From Coniferiporia sulphurascens (Eukaryota; Basidiomycota; Agaricomycetes; Hymenochaetales; Hymenochaetaceae): a stretch of DNA of 64,000 nucleotides. The notes under the pieces are model-generated. The model was not told where the DNA came from. It was given only the letters and a program-made list of their open reading frames with translations, and did not search any database. Below, one piece after another: positions 11,143-22,538 of this stretch. Both the position numbers and the translations under genes were made by a program. The stretch lies in contig NBBA01000022.1 of NCBI GenBank assembly GCA_002794785.1, forward strand, positions 186,001 through 250,000, written 5' to 3'. Positions within the stretch are counted from its first letter, which is position 1. Every line of letters begins with the position of its first letter.

Positions 11143-13443
11143 ATTATATAAACGCGAACCGTGTATCTGCAATGTGGAAAAATCACACACTAGAATTTCG
11201 CATCCAAGAGAGACAGAAACTCACGAGAATACTATGCGTCCAGCAGAATAAATCAGCATCAGGGGAGGCTCAAGCAACTTTAGAGAAGCCAAGCCGTCTG
11301 TCAAGGGTCACTTTGAAATGAGCAAGCCCTTTAATATGTACTTGTACGCGCGAAAGAAAAAAGAAGGACAGGAGGGGAAAAGTACGGGCGTCAGACAAGG
11401 CGAGGGGGTGCAAACACATAAAGGAGGGTGCAACATTGAAGCAACAAGTCGCTCATCAACTTTGGGCAAGGGTCGAGCTCGATCGCCTAATCCGTCTACT
11501 GAGGCACATGAAATGTTTCAGACAGCGCGGTGTCTTTAGCCCCAGAGCGACGAAATAACAGATAGAAGGCGAGTGAGTTGGCCCTATGCAAAGCTGAGAA
11601 TTCCTTGTTTGCTTGCGCCGTTGCAATAGAAAGGGGGGATATTTAGGGGGGTGTTTGTGGACATTGAAAAACTACTAGCACTACACCAGCGCAGCACCGT
11701 TGATGGGCAGCTAGGACTCTTTTTTAGCTGTCTGAGCTGCTGATGGAGTGACTGAATTGATTTTCTTACCTGACGAACAGCTGGAAAAAAGGCAAGGAGG
11801 TAATCTTGAGACTCGGAGAGAGGGGAAAAATGAGAGGAGGGAAGGGGGGTGATGAGAGACAAGAGGCAAGAGGGACGACCTCTGTTTAAATGATATCACT
11901 GGATCGGAGACGAAACGGAGACTAAAATATCTGGTTGCGGTCTGATCGCTGGTGGGGGCAGTTCTGTAACTTCTGTTCGACTGGTGGTGCTTTGAAATAA
12001 ACGGTTGGGATTTAATCGTGTTGTACCAAGACCGGCCGGCATCCTACGCCCAACCCGTTCTTGGTCTAGGGGCAGGCCGCATCGGAGAGTGAATCTCGGC
12101 CAGTTGATGCTCTTCCTCGGTGTCTCCGCTCTCCCTTGCGCCTGCTGCCTGGAATCACACCTCGGACCTTTTTCAGCCCTTCCCTTTGCAAGTGTCGTTA
12201 GCAGTCCCTCATCCCGGAGCTATCCTGTCTCCTTTACGTGCGCTGGGGCTGCATCAAGGAAGACCCTCGACGGTCGCCGTCTTTTCAAGGTTGCCTATTC
12301 GTCGCCCCTTAAGCTCGCTTTCCACTGCGGTCGGACAATCGCAAAGCCACCCCGCGCGCTAACCTACGACTAGGGCGCGTTAGATAGAACCTGCGTATAC
12401 AACTCAAGGTGACTTGAACAAACCCGCGGGTATCGGGCTATGGCTTTTACCGCTGCTTCCGATATTCTATCCATAATCCAACAACTCTAACCAAAGAGAT
12501 ACCCCCTCTGTAACTTGCTAGGATAGCCACGGCTGCAATAAGCAAATTCCCTCCGGCGGAGCCTGAATACTTGGCGCCGGAATTATATGTAGCATGCACG
12601 GCATCCATCAGGAGACTTTCGCTGTGCAAAATTTATGACTGATCATTGAATTCGGAGCCCGGGCGCTTAGCTTTCCTGGACATTCATTGTGTGCATCATA
12701 TTGTCCCAGAATTAGATTTTCCGAAAGCTTGATTGACGACGTCGATGCCATGCCTCAAACAAACACAGTGCGTTCCTATTACCAATTACCGGTGGGCGAA
12801 GGTGGTTCCGAAAAGGACACAGTGCCCGATCTGCGGCGGGTATTGCAAATTGCGACCCAATTGACTTTGAAGTCAAATACCGCTTGCCTATTTGGCTGCG
12901 TCCTTTGTGCGCAAATAATAAGCTCCAATCATCTCTTGTTGGATAAGATGGCCGTAAGCACATACCATTATGATGCATCCGTGGATGGACCGCCGGATTA
13001 GAACTATAACTTCTGTTTACCCGACCCTTAAGGTTTATCCATGAGGCAGTTCGATCGACGCCTAAGTTCACTCAATTCGTGTCTAAAGTGTAATTCAATA
13101 TTTCTAATTGACATGGCAGTTACAAAGACATAATTCTAGTGCCGTACCCAGACGGCCAAGAAGGGTTAAAGTGAGGAAAGCGAATAAGGAGTACAAAAGC
13201 TATTAGTTTTTTTTGAAACTTCTTCAGTACACAGGGTCATCCCCGTCATCTATGCTGTTTGTCGAATATAATCAGCAATACATATAGTCGTGCAGTTGTG
13301 CGGCCGTAAAAAACGTAAAGGGAAACTTCGCGGAAAAAACCCAAAAGACAAAAGAAATTAAAAAAGATTAGTGAAGAGTAAACCGTGAAGCGACCGACTG
13401 CGCATCAAAGGACAATGGAGAGACGTCTCCTCAAGAGACGTAT
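11143..13443. other. 2.3 kb without a recognisable gene
   Basis: Several open frames of 60-122 codons occur here, but none shows a known motif, a signal peptide with sensible continuation, or intron-joined coding pattern. There is a purine-rich tract on the plus strand at about 11787-11880. The rest looks like ordinary spacer or decayed sequence. Confidence 0.45.
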
Positions 13444-14045
13444 CTAAGGAGACCAGCCCTGCGCCATAAAATGCCAGGATATCGTGATCTCGCCCACGCT
13501 AAGGTCTGCCAGACCCTCAAAGAGGCTCGGTGACATGTCTGGTGCGAAAGGTAAGTATCACAAAGCATCTTACTCAGTGAAGCATTATATACCAAGGTCG
13601 GAGTCCGAGCAACTCTGGCAACTGTCACGGGTTTTGCCGTATACTACTTTGCCGTTCGATGTGTCCTCAATTTGAATCCACTAGAGCGATATCAACAATA
13701 GGTAAGTCGGTTGCACGGAAATGTGTAATACACAGGGGCGCTCACTTGATTGCAGTTGCCGCCGTCTCCGTAGCGACCGATGCCGATGGCTACGACGGGA
13801 TCAGATGAAGAATCCGTCTCTCCGCAGTTACCGAGACCCGGGTAGTACCAGGTACCCTGGACGAGGAGGCAGGAACATTAGTCAAAATAGTCTAAGCAGT
13901 ACCGAGACACAAGACGCACCCTGCCAGTGTGTGTGACGCGCTTCTGGACGTCAACCGTGCTAGTCCCATTCAACGGGAGCGGCGTCGCAAGGACGCGAAG
14001 GACAAATGCGAAGAACGCGACGAGGAAGAGAGTTACGCGCGACAT
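13444..14045 (-). CDS. Small secreted RlpA-like double-psi beta-barrel protein
   Basis: Predicted secreted protein of about 130 residues with a barwin/expansin-like DPBB fold. Start at 14045: MSRVTLFLVAFFAFVLRVLA is a clear signal peptide. After splicing the mature domain reads TGRGTWYYPGLGNCGETDSS, then DPVVAIGIGRYGDGGNCNQ, WIQIEDTSNGKVVYGKTRDS, CQSCSDSDLDMSPSLFEGLA and ISWHFM. GTWYYPGLGNCG, the paired Cys and DLDMSPSLFEGL are hallmarks of the basidiomycete RlpA-like family. Three introns of about 50-65 nt with GT-AG ends restore the frame. Family members act at cell walls, but no enzymatic activity can be claimed. It stands alone in a gene-poor stretch. Confidence 0.88.
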
Positions 14046-15138
14046 CTTTGTCAGTGGTTGGTAAGGATGTAGGAGACTTTCGGAGCGGCGGTACAGAGGC
14101 GCGGAGGAGGGACTGGACTTTGTCTGAACGCGACGAGGAGTGGGTAGTCGGCGCCTTTCATGTCCAGGGGGTACTATCCTTTATACCTGCGAGGCAAGCT
14201 GTGCTGAAGTAAGCCGAAAATGAGGCATGAACCGAGTTTCTCATGGCTGGGCCGCAGCGGGAAGGCAAGGATCGCGACCGGCGTCCCTGGGGAGACGAAA
14301 ATTTCGTTTTAGTTATGAATCCGGGGTGGTTGACGCGTGTACAGACTGAAGGCTCTAGTGTGGGTGTTCGCCACCGCCACCTGCAAATATTACGCTATCA
14401 CCATATACGGAAGTTGAAATTTTACCTTTTGTTCTATCTTGGGAAGTTGGCTCAGTCTTTTCCCTTCTTTCCTCCGTCGTCCCACGCGCGGCGCCGTAAA
14501 ATCAGGGGTTTTGTTTACATATTTCTACGTATTTTCACATATATACTAACGGAGCTGTGATTTCCCTATTCTCTGGGCGCAGTTAACGACGTTATGCACA
14601 GTACCCCTGGACTCCGACCAAGAATAGTGTATCCCCGCTCGTCCAAAAATTTCAGCCACTACTATTACGAGGTCCGCGGGACCAGACTCGTCCAAAAAAA
14701 ATCGGAGGTGCGGAGCGCAAAAGGGCTAGAGTCAGGTCGGGCCGAAGTACTGCACATCACCGCTCTCAATTCGCCTGGGAGCCGGAACCTTTGAGCAATG
14801 AGGGTACCGGCGAAGGACGATGTGGCCCATTCGCCGTCCGTTCCTAGCTTGCCAGGTGCAACGTCCACCCCAAAAATACAATGCGTGCGTCAGACATCCG
14901 GCTTCATTTACATCGAGCCGAGCTTTTGCGACCAATCAGCTGCTCCGGTGTTGGAACAAGCTGCTGTGCATGGCAACCGCGCGTTCTCCCCGGGCGTCCG
15001 TTTCGGACCGTGGTAAGCTCAAATGCCCCGGATTTATTTTTTCCAGTCTGCTTGAACTGGGGGGGAAAGTGCGACTTGGCCGCCTTAATTCCTGCCTCCT
15101 CCCACACCCGCCTTTCCGTTTGACTGTTAACTGAATTC
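14046..15138. other. Upstream region of the DPBB gene, no gene seen
   Basis: No coding region was recognised. A TATAAAG on the minus strand at 14179-14185, about 135-140 nt upstream of the DPBB start, is a plausible core promoter for that gene. Confidence 0.45.
14179..14185 (-). promoter_or_regulatory. Candidate TATA box of the DPBB gene
   Basis: TATAAAG on the minus strand, 134-140 nt upstream of the ATG at 14045. The distance is longer than for the other TATA boxes in the window, so this is tentative. Confidence 0.4.
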
Positions 15139-15715
15139 ATGAAGCAGGTGACCTTTTTGTCTCGCCAAGAGCAGCCTGACCTCGTCAACGTCCTTCTCAA
15201 AGCTTTCGGCCGACATATTAACGACCCTTTTATGAGATATTTCCGCGCCCCATTGCACTCTGACTATACGTCAGGGAAATCATACGCCGCGAATGTATTG
15301 ATGATCTGATTCAGGCCATCCTCGAGTCATATGTCAACAGCGGGCGCAAAGTAATGTTTGAGGAAAATTTGAACAGCTTGCAAATTGCGAGCTTGGGGAC
15401 GCGTTCCCCCCGGGCCAATTTATGAACTCATTACTTTGAGCCTTCTTTGTCCAGATTTTCGTCATGAATGTGTGCCAGATGCCACGCCGGTGCACACGAG
15501 GGGACTGCCCTGATTTACATGCACTTTAGAATCCGATAATGAAGGCCACTATTGATAAACATCGGCTGGGGTTGAAAATGCGGCGCTCCGCAGGCGATGC
15601 GTTCCTTGCGGGCAGCCAAGATCTTTCATTAATTAAGTCAATTTAAGCTATGTACTACTTGGCGAACATGGGCACGGTGTTTGCTTCCGCGCTTAAGTTT
15701 AAGGGACGTGATTGA
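15139..15715 (+). pseudogene. Possible decayed GNAT-type acetyltransferase
   Basis: An open frame from ATG 15139 reads MKQVTFLSRQEQPDLVNVLL, then KAFGRHINDPFMRYF, which resembles the start of fungal GNAT proteins. It runs to a stop near 15309. In the +1 frame from about 15278 coding-like sequence resumes (EIIRRECIDDLIQAILESYV, then NSGRKVMFEENLNSL). Further down, 15650-15715 reads MYYLANMGTVFASALKFKGR, similar to the acetyl-CoA-binding YYLxNxGT segment of the family. The order of pieces is right but the frame is broken and the middle is not recognisable, so this looks like a relic. The similarity is judged by eye and could be chance. Confidence 0.33.
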
Positions 15716-16198
15716 GCAGCCCGTCATGTAGGCGTCTTGAATGCAGCTTTAATTGACGTTTGTATTGCTGCGCGGTGCCTGCGAGTTCTGAAAACAAGCG
15801 TGTATTCTGGGATAGCACGACGGAATGAACAAGGTGTCATAGTTTCAGGCCATTCTTGTACAGTTTGCAGCAGAGCCGAGAAATTTTTTTGGTTCGGCCG
15901 TAAATGAACACAGGTAGGTTTGCTGTGTTAAGGCCACCCCGGAGGCACGTTGTAGGATATGTACGTACATGTATTTTGATGGATCCGGGCGGCCGGAAAA
16001 CACGTTATCCGCGCGCCTTGATGGTTTTACGACAGTCAAGGCACGCGACGGTTCTACAGGTAAACAAAGGCTACAAAGCAACACCAGATCATCCACGTAA
16101 CCACTGATGAAAGGAAGGCAACCGTATTGTCTCCGCACAAATAATTGAAATTAATAAGGATAAAGTGAACTATACACAGTCGATCATGTGCCCTTCAC
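15716..16198. other. Spacer, no gene seen
   Basis: Downstream of the possible relic and of the minus-strand nuclease gene. No feature was recognised. Confidence 0.45.
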
Positions 16199-19067
16199 CT
16201 ATACCATTGCATAGAGTTGTTCCCAAACGAACCTCATCGCTGGCAGAGTGGGCTTCCTGCCGCTCCGCAGGTCTTCCAATATCTGCTTTTGGAGAGCTCG
16301 ACTCCTTTCCCAGTCCATGCTTTGCTCGTTACTCGCGACCGCATTCACCGCCTGTTGCGCGCTAGAATCGCTTGTAACACTCAATTCGGTCTCGTCCGTG
16401 ATCATGGGCCCGGGTGCTGAACCGTATTTCTGCGCCTTGCTCGGTTTGGGACTTTGCTTCCGAGTCGCGAGGTCGGGCCTGGCAAGAGACAGCCGTCTTG
16501 AGAGGTTGCGCCGCTCTTCTCTCTTCAGCCTCCTCTCCTTGTAAACTTGCTGCAAATCATCAGTCACAGGCGGGCATTTGAAGTCAGACTGCATATATTG
16601 AGGATCTGACACGCAAGCAATAGCTGAGCCGGAGGAGGATGGATGCAAAGGTGGAATGAAAATATCTTCGCGCGAAAAATGTGTTACAGCGGCGGAACAA
16701 GTCAGCTCCGTGATATCACAATCTTCCCGTTTACTTGAAGACTTCCCCTGGACGGGAGACTTGATGCTGTCAGTTACTGATGGTCCTTGGCACCATGACG
16801 AGCCCCATTGTTCTGGCAGGTTACGAACGTTGATCAACGGTGTCTTTTTCGGGCTAAACTTCCCAAGGGACCTGGATTCTTCGCAGATCGTCTTGACTTC
16901 CGTAGTTCCGACTTGGAGTGGAGAGACAAACAGAAAATCCTGGGAGACAACTGTTGACGGCTTGCTGATATGTTTCCCTGTAGGCGAAGCACGGACACAT
17001 TTTTGGTCATTCTTGTTCACTCTCTGACCTTCACGACTGGCATGGTTTGGGCTTGGAGGCGTGATTGGGATTTGCACGGACCGTTCAGAGTTTCTAATCT
17101 TCGAGTCATACTTGACAGACACTGAGCATGATAATACCGGACCAGTCAAGAACTCTTCGTCCTTCGCACTCAAGGGGGAGGAAATGGGCGACGCGTTCGA
17201 TTGAGGGAAGTTGTGGTGTCCCCCGAAGAGCAAGTCAGCCGTCCTTCCGGGTCCCTCTTCGTCACTCGAACTATCAACGTCATCGACGCTCTCCGCGTAT
17301 CTCCGTGGTAACTTTTTTCGCCTCGCATCTCGCAAAGCACGCTCCACAAGAAGTGAAAGTCCCTTGGGCATGAATTTCTGCATTCTGTGGATTACCCCTC
17401 CGGTGCTTGGGAGTCCGCCTTCGGCACCTGGAGCGGCAGTCCACATACTCACAAGTGTGCCCAATTCCCTGGCTCCATTGCCGGGGTTTAGATTTGATAT
17501 CTCGGAATCCTCGATCGAATTGTCGCCGTCAAGCTCGGAAATACCGTCCAATGTCAGGGCGACGCTCATTTCCTCTCTAATTCGTGCAGCACCACCTTCG
17601 GCCATAAATGGGCCAAACATCGCTGGCATACACGCCCAGTCAAGGCCATGAAGCTTCGGTTCAAGGAAGTTTGGCACGACCCTTCTGGGCCTAAAGAGTC
17701 CCACGAAAGTTTGAAGCTCGGGCAATGGCGAATGCCGGTGCAAAGGGACAAGCTGTCTATAGGTTAAAATCAAGATTACGGGAAGTCTTCACCAAAGCAC
17801 TTACCAAATGCGTTGGCAGGTCCCCACGCTTGAGCTGAGCTTTGGTCTTCGCGAGATATAGGCTCCAATTTTCACAGCTGATATTAACCGGATTGATGTA
17901 TACAACCCCTTTGTCGTCGGTGCGCACACTGTGGCATCGATCAAAGCGCTCGCAGGAATGAAACCGCGTAGTTTTCGTATTATGGGTTACGAGCTCGCGA
18001 AGGACGGGATCGTTAAGATTCGTGTAAATTTCGTATTTATAACGGTCAACATGAATCTGGGCGAGGGTAAACCCGAAGTCTCTGCATTAAGCATTGGACT
18101 AGGCTCACCTTTGAATTAAATGAGCGTGAGATGGCCTTAAGAATATCCTCATATCCCCACGTCCAAGCATTGATGTAAAAACGAACGTAAGAGGGGAAGG
18201 CCGTCATCAGCTGAAGCAAGCCAGTCGTAGCATCCTCCTAAACGTTTCTTTCAGCCTAGAAAGGAGAAGAAGTGAAGTCATAACAGACCTTCGAAGGTAC
18301 GGCAAAGGTTCGATGCATACACGCAGTATCCAAATATATGGCTTCTAGCGTCTGGGACATGAAGCCGCCTCCAGGTTTTGCAAACGCACAGACGCTGGCA
18401 GGAGAAAAGTAGCGCTTTAGAAATGGATTCTTCATAATGGTGTTAATGAAAATTGGCTCCGCGCGAAAGTCGCCTGTATGAAGAACGGCCCCCCTGGAAC
18501 CTTCAATTAAGAACCTTTAATTACTGTCGGAAACAGGTCCGCCTGAGAACACCGAAAGTACACACATGACAGAGCCCGGACAATGGTTGGCGTCGATCAG
18601 TGTAATCGTAACCCAGTCGTCATTGGATATCTCAAACCTCGTGGGGTCGCCGAGGGGAAGGGCACGCTGGACCCGCAATTTATGCAATGTTCAATAGAAG
18701 AGGTTATTGTACTCACAAGGAGATCGTAAGAGCTGGGATCATTGGTCTGCACTTTATCCGATGACGGCGGAGAGGCTTTCAAGTGTGAAAACGTTCGGTC
18801 TCTTTCCGCTCTGTACTCCTGCTCCTTGAGAACCCTTGCTCGGTACGTTTCGTGTCTCAGCAGCATCTGCTTTGCATCAGCAGAGCAAATGACCACCGAG
18901 CCAAAGGATTTGGCGTCAAGTCCAATGATGTGGTCAGAGTGCGTATGAGTCAGAAGGTGAAGAGCTGCCACGGTCTGGAACGGAGGGACATTTCGAGACA
19001 CAGAGAACTCGTCGACGCGAATTGGATAAGGGACAATGAAAGAATTGTAGGGGGTCCCCGGCGGCAT
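16199..19067 (-). CDS. DNA-repair metallo-beta-lactamase nuclease, Artemis/SNM1 (DCLRE1) family
   Basis: Metallo-beta-lactamase/beta-CASP (DRMBL) nuclease for end-processing or crosslink repair, about 850 residues. I start at ATG 19067 (MPPGTPYNSFIVPYPIRVDE); the frame stays open a little further upstream but only to a GTG. Motif 2 is HTHSDHIIGLD. After an intron come ITLIDANHCPGSVM (motif 3) and GAVLHTGDFRAEP (motif 4). The DRMBL part shows YLDTACMHRTFAVPSK, YINAWTWGYEDILKAI, IHVDRYKYEIYTNL and VPLHRHSPLPELQTFVGLFR. Beyond VVPNFLEPKLHGLDW lies a tail of more than 400 residues, Ser/Pro-rich, in the last exon (16199-17760). It ends with a short charged, helical-looking segment. The short N-terminus resembles Artemis more than Pso2. 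At least five introns. Confidence 0.88.
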
Positions 19068-19457
19068 CACAAAGAGAGCTGCGTCGATGCCAGCCTTTCG
19101 AGCCACAGGCTACAGAACCAGTTGGGAGGGCTTTGCTATCGTAAATGGATGTCCACTTCTGAAAAACAAGACCAGCAGTTTTTGCCGCGATGCCAAAACG
19201 CGACCTTGTAACAAGAACACTGTGGCGCACGTGATTTGTGACAGTTGCGTGCCAAGCGCATATAACGACCGGAGTTGTTTTTTCGATAAAAAAACCCCCG
19301 ATTTAAGTGAATGGGATTATCTCAGTTTTAATCAAATAATTATCCTAGACGATTCGTAGATAAAAACCACACATGGCCAGGCCTAAAATATAACTTCACT
19401 GTTGACCTCCACGACCAATAGACTGATTTTTTCACCTAGGCAGCCAATGAACATTCA
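19068..19457. other. Spacer between two minus-strand genes
   Basis: Lies upstream of the nuclease start and downstream of the DAHP synthase stop. AT-rich in its right half. No coding signal was recognised. Confidence 0.45.
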
Positions 19458-21858
19458 TCATTTTGTACGGCCTCCTAGCTCCGACAGGAAGGTGTCGACC
19501 CGTCCCGAGCCAATTCCTGAACCAGAGCGCTGCTTTTTGAAGTGGTCCGTGATGAGGAATGCCACATCTTAATGAAAACAGAGTCAGCCCTTCTCCCTGC
19601 CAGTGCAGACGGATATGAGACAGAACGCACCAAGACTCTGCTCAAAGTTAAGTCTAGGATCACAAAAAGACTAACAAAGTCGAATTAGTCTTTTAAAAGA
19701 GCGGACGAACATGGACTCGACAGTTTACCTGATATCTCAGTCCGAGCTCCTCTTCTGTCAACTCCATGCTCCCTCCTAGGCATTCAGTGACACTGAATCC
19801 CTCATCGTTAAATTCTCCAGTGAACTCAAGGCTGACTCCGCCGAGTTTCGAGCCGCATTCTGTATGGATCCGTAAGCATGCAGTGAGCTCGCTGATAATC
19901 GTCCCGAAATGTCGAGTTTTCAGCCCGCTGGAGGACGTCAGTGTACTGTAAAACATGCCAGTCAGCCTTTTCACTGTAACCGAAGGCATGACAATATGCA
20001 TACTTTCCGTGCATGGGATCACATATCCAAACCACTGGGTGTCCCGACTTCTGAACAGCAGCGATGTGTCCTGAAAGGTGCTCATCGATTTTGCCTGCAC
20101 CGTAGCGCGTGATAAGTGTGATGCGCCCGCTCTCGTGGTCGGGATTCACAACTACGCGCGCAATAGGTAAAGGAAGGAAATACCGGAACGAGAGTCAGTC
20201 ATTTTCTAAACGAGAAATGGAAGGAATTAAAAAACAGATTCCACGTACTATTCAAGAGATTCACTAGCTCTTCCCCACGCATCGTAGGCCCAACCTTGAT
20301 TCCGATCGGGTTGCGGATACCGCGGAAATACTCTACATGTGCGCCGTCGATTTGACGTGTGCGATCTCCAATCCAGATGAAGTGGGCCGAAGTATTGTAA
20401 TGCGCGTGTGGCGTAGTCTCACTGCTTACGCCGCCTCGGGCATTGCGGAGCGAAGATGGGACAGGAAGTGAGCGAGTGAGCGCCTCTTCGTATCCAAGCA
20501 TTAGGCCCTCATGACTAAAAACAGCGGCGTGAATCCTCTCGCAAAATACGGTTAAGTACTCCATGATTACCTGGTATAAAAATCGACTTCTCCTAGAACG
20601 CCGCGCCCACCGCCTTGTTCGAAGCCAAGCGCCTCACGTCCGGAGTTCGCACCGATAGTATTGCTGAAGTCCAGTGCATCGGAAAGCCCTTCAGTTATGC
20701 GTTCAAACTCGGCCCTAGAAGTATATCAAAACTTCAAGATCAAGTATTCAGTATATACAAGGAAGGTCAAACCTCAACGTCGGCGAGCGCACATGAGACA
20801 GAGACCAATCGCGAGGATGGTGCAATGATGCGAATCCGGATGTCAACAACGAACGGAGGTGATTGAGCGTTGCCGTCGAATGAAAATACGCGCTACAATA
20901 AGGATGAATATGAATGGTGGGAATGGGTGTGAGGCCAAGGATTGTACCTTAACAGCCGCTCAGGATCTGGCGTCCGAGCGTTTGGATCAAGACTGCATTT
21001 ATGACAGGTAAAAGATTATGATTTCAAAGTCAAAACATATACTAACCTATTCACATTGTCCCCTCTTCGTGGGTGATTATAATGAGTAAGTATATTTCTT
21101 CTCCGGGCGAGATTCAACCGTACTCACCTGAAGCTGAACACCTGTTTGCCATCGATAATTTCAGTACCGCTGCTCCTTGGCTTGGCATACTGGCCTGCGA
21201 TCCGGCCTATCCGGACCTGAAGGGTTGAGTGATACGAAACAAAATGCATTTAGGAACATTGAAGAAGATTTAAAGATTCGTAGCACGCACGACGGGCACC
21301 CGGGCACCCCAAATAAGGATGAGAGAGAAGGAGAGGATGAGGCCAAGCTTAGCGGAGATGTTTTCCTGTGAGATTATTCAGGGAAACAAAATTCGTAAAA
21401 CTTGCGGGAAAAAGAGCGTCATACATGGGTGCATGCATCAAAACTCTCTGCGCAGTCCCCGGCGTGCAAGAGAAAGGCTTCATTGCGCTGGACTGCGGCC
21501 AGTTGAAACCTCAAGCGCTCGATCTGTCGATTTCGAGATTTGGATTTGAATTAAATACGAGAAAGTGGACAGTTGCGGATGTCTGTGGAGATAATACTGA
21601 CCTCCCCGGGAGAGACAAGCGGTGGGAGAGTCTCAACGCGCTTCAGCACTCTGTGATGGTTTGCACAAGTTCAGAGATCAGCATACAGTCGGACTATGAA
21701 GATACGGACCTCTTCAAATGGTCTTCGTCGGGGTATTGAACACCCTAATCGAGGTAGATCCATTAGCTACCATTATGCACAACGGACGGCAGAACGGAAC
21801 GGCCCACCTGTGCTGCAGGTTTGGACCTCCAGGAGGAAGGGGTCCATTGGTCACTCAT
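19458..21858 (-). CDS. Class II (AroA type) DAHP synthase
   Basis: 3-deoxy-D-arabino-heptulosonate-7-phosphate synthase: condenses phosphoenolpyruvate and erythrose 4-phosphate, the first step of the shikimate pathway. Exon 1 (21808-21858) reads [17 protein letters not shown]. After introns: [165 protein letters not shown]. The metal-site residues known for the class are present (Cys in GDCAES, His in DPMHG, Glu in LEFTGE, Asp in CDPRLN). The C-terminus is [10 protein letters not shown]. Length fits the class (about 470 residues). No lesion seen. Confidence 0.95.
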
Positions 21859-22538
21859 AGTCGGGTTGTGAGAGATCTGCGATCGGCAATATCCGCACGC
21901 TTATTTTATCTTGGTGACTCGAGTTGATGACTGCCAGTGGGTAATGGACCAAATTTGCTTGAGCCCAAGGACCAAAGTTATTTGACAAAGTGGAGAGGAC
22001 AACAAATAGACAGAGGGACCGATCAGATCAAAGAATAAAATCAAACTTGAGCAGGAGAAATGGGGTTCGCGTCCAAAATATTTTCGTTCATGTGCACTCT
22101 TTAAGGTCCGGCTAAACACGTCATCATCGTTGATCACAACTAAATTGGAAATTGCTTCAAACCATTCAAAGTGTTTATTTTTATATTTGAATTTAGTTAG
22201 CGATTACCCGTGCAACAAAATGCTTTACTCTCCTAAATTCAACCCTCTTGCGGCGAAGTTCCACATTGCAAATTGCTATATTTGTTTGCGATGCAATCGC
22301 GGCTAGGAGTATATACATGTAAGAAAGATGGACGGCAATATTGGCTACGGAATTGTTCAAAATGTACACTAAAAACTACAAAAGTGCGACATCAAGTCAT
22401 AGCGTGACGACGTCAAGCCGTGATTATATATCGACATGCGTAAATGGGAGGAATCAATCCCCGGAGAAAGCGATTGTGAGCATTACAAATAAAGTAAAAG
22501 AACGGAAGAAAATCGGATGGGCAGGTAGAAGCGTGCGC
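21859..22538. other. Intergenic, no gene seen
   Basis: AT-rich spacer between the DAHP synthase start and the AA9 stop. It holds the promoter of the synthase. No coding segment was recognised. Confidence 0.45.

Noticed and set aside
12005..12373. 122-codon plus-strand frame
   Set aside because: Begins at ATG but the composition (Arg/Pro/Ser) and overlapping open frames suggest GC-driven chance; no motif.
16217..17651. Plus-strand frames up to 146 codons
   Set aside because: Antisense to the last exon of the Artemis-type nuclease, whose own frame is 520 codons and has family motifs.
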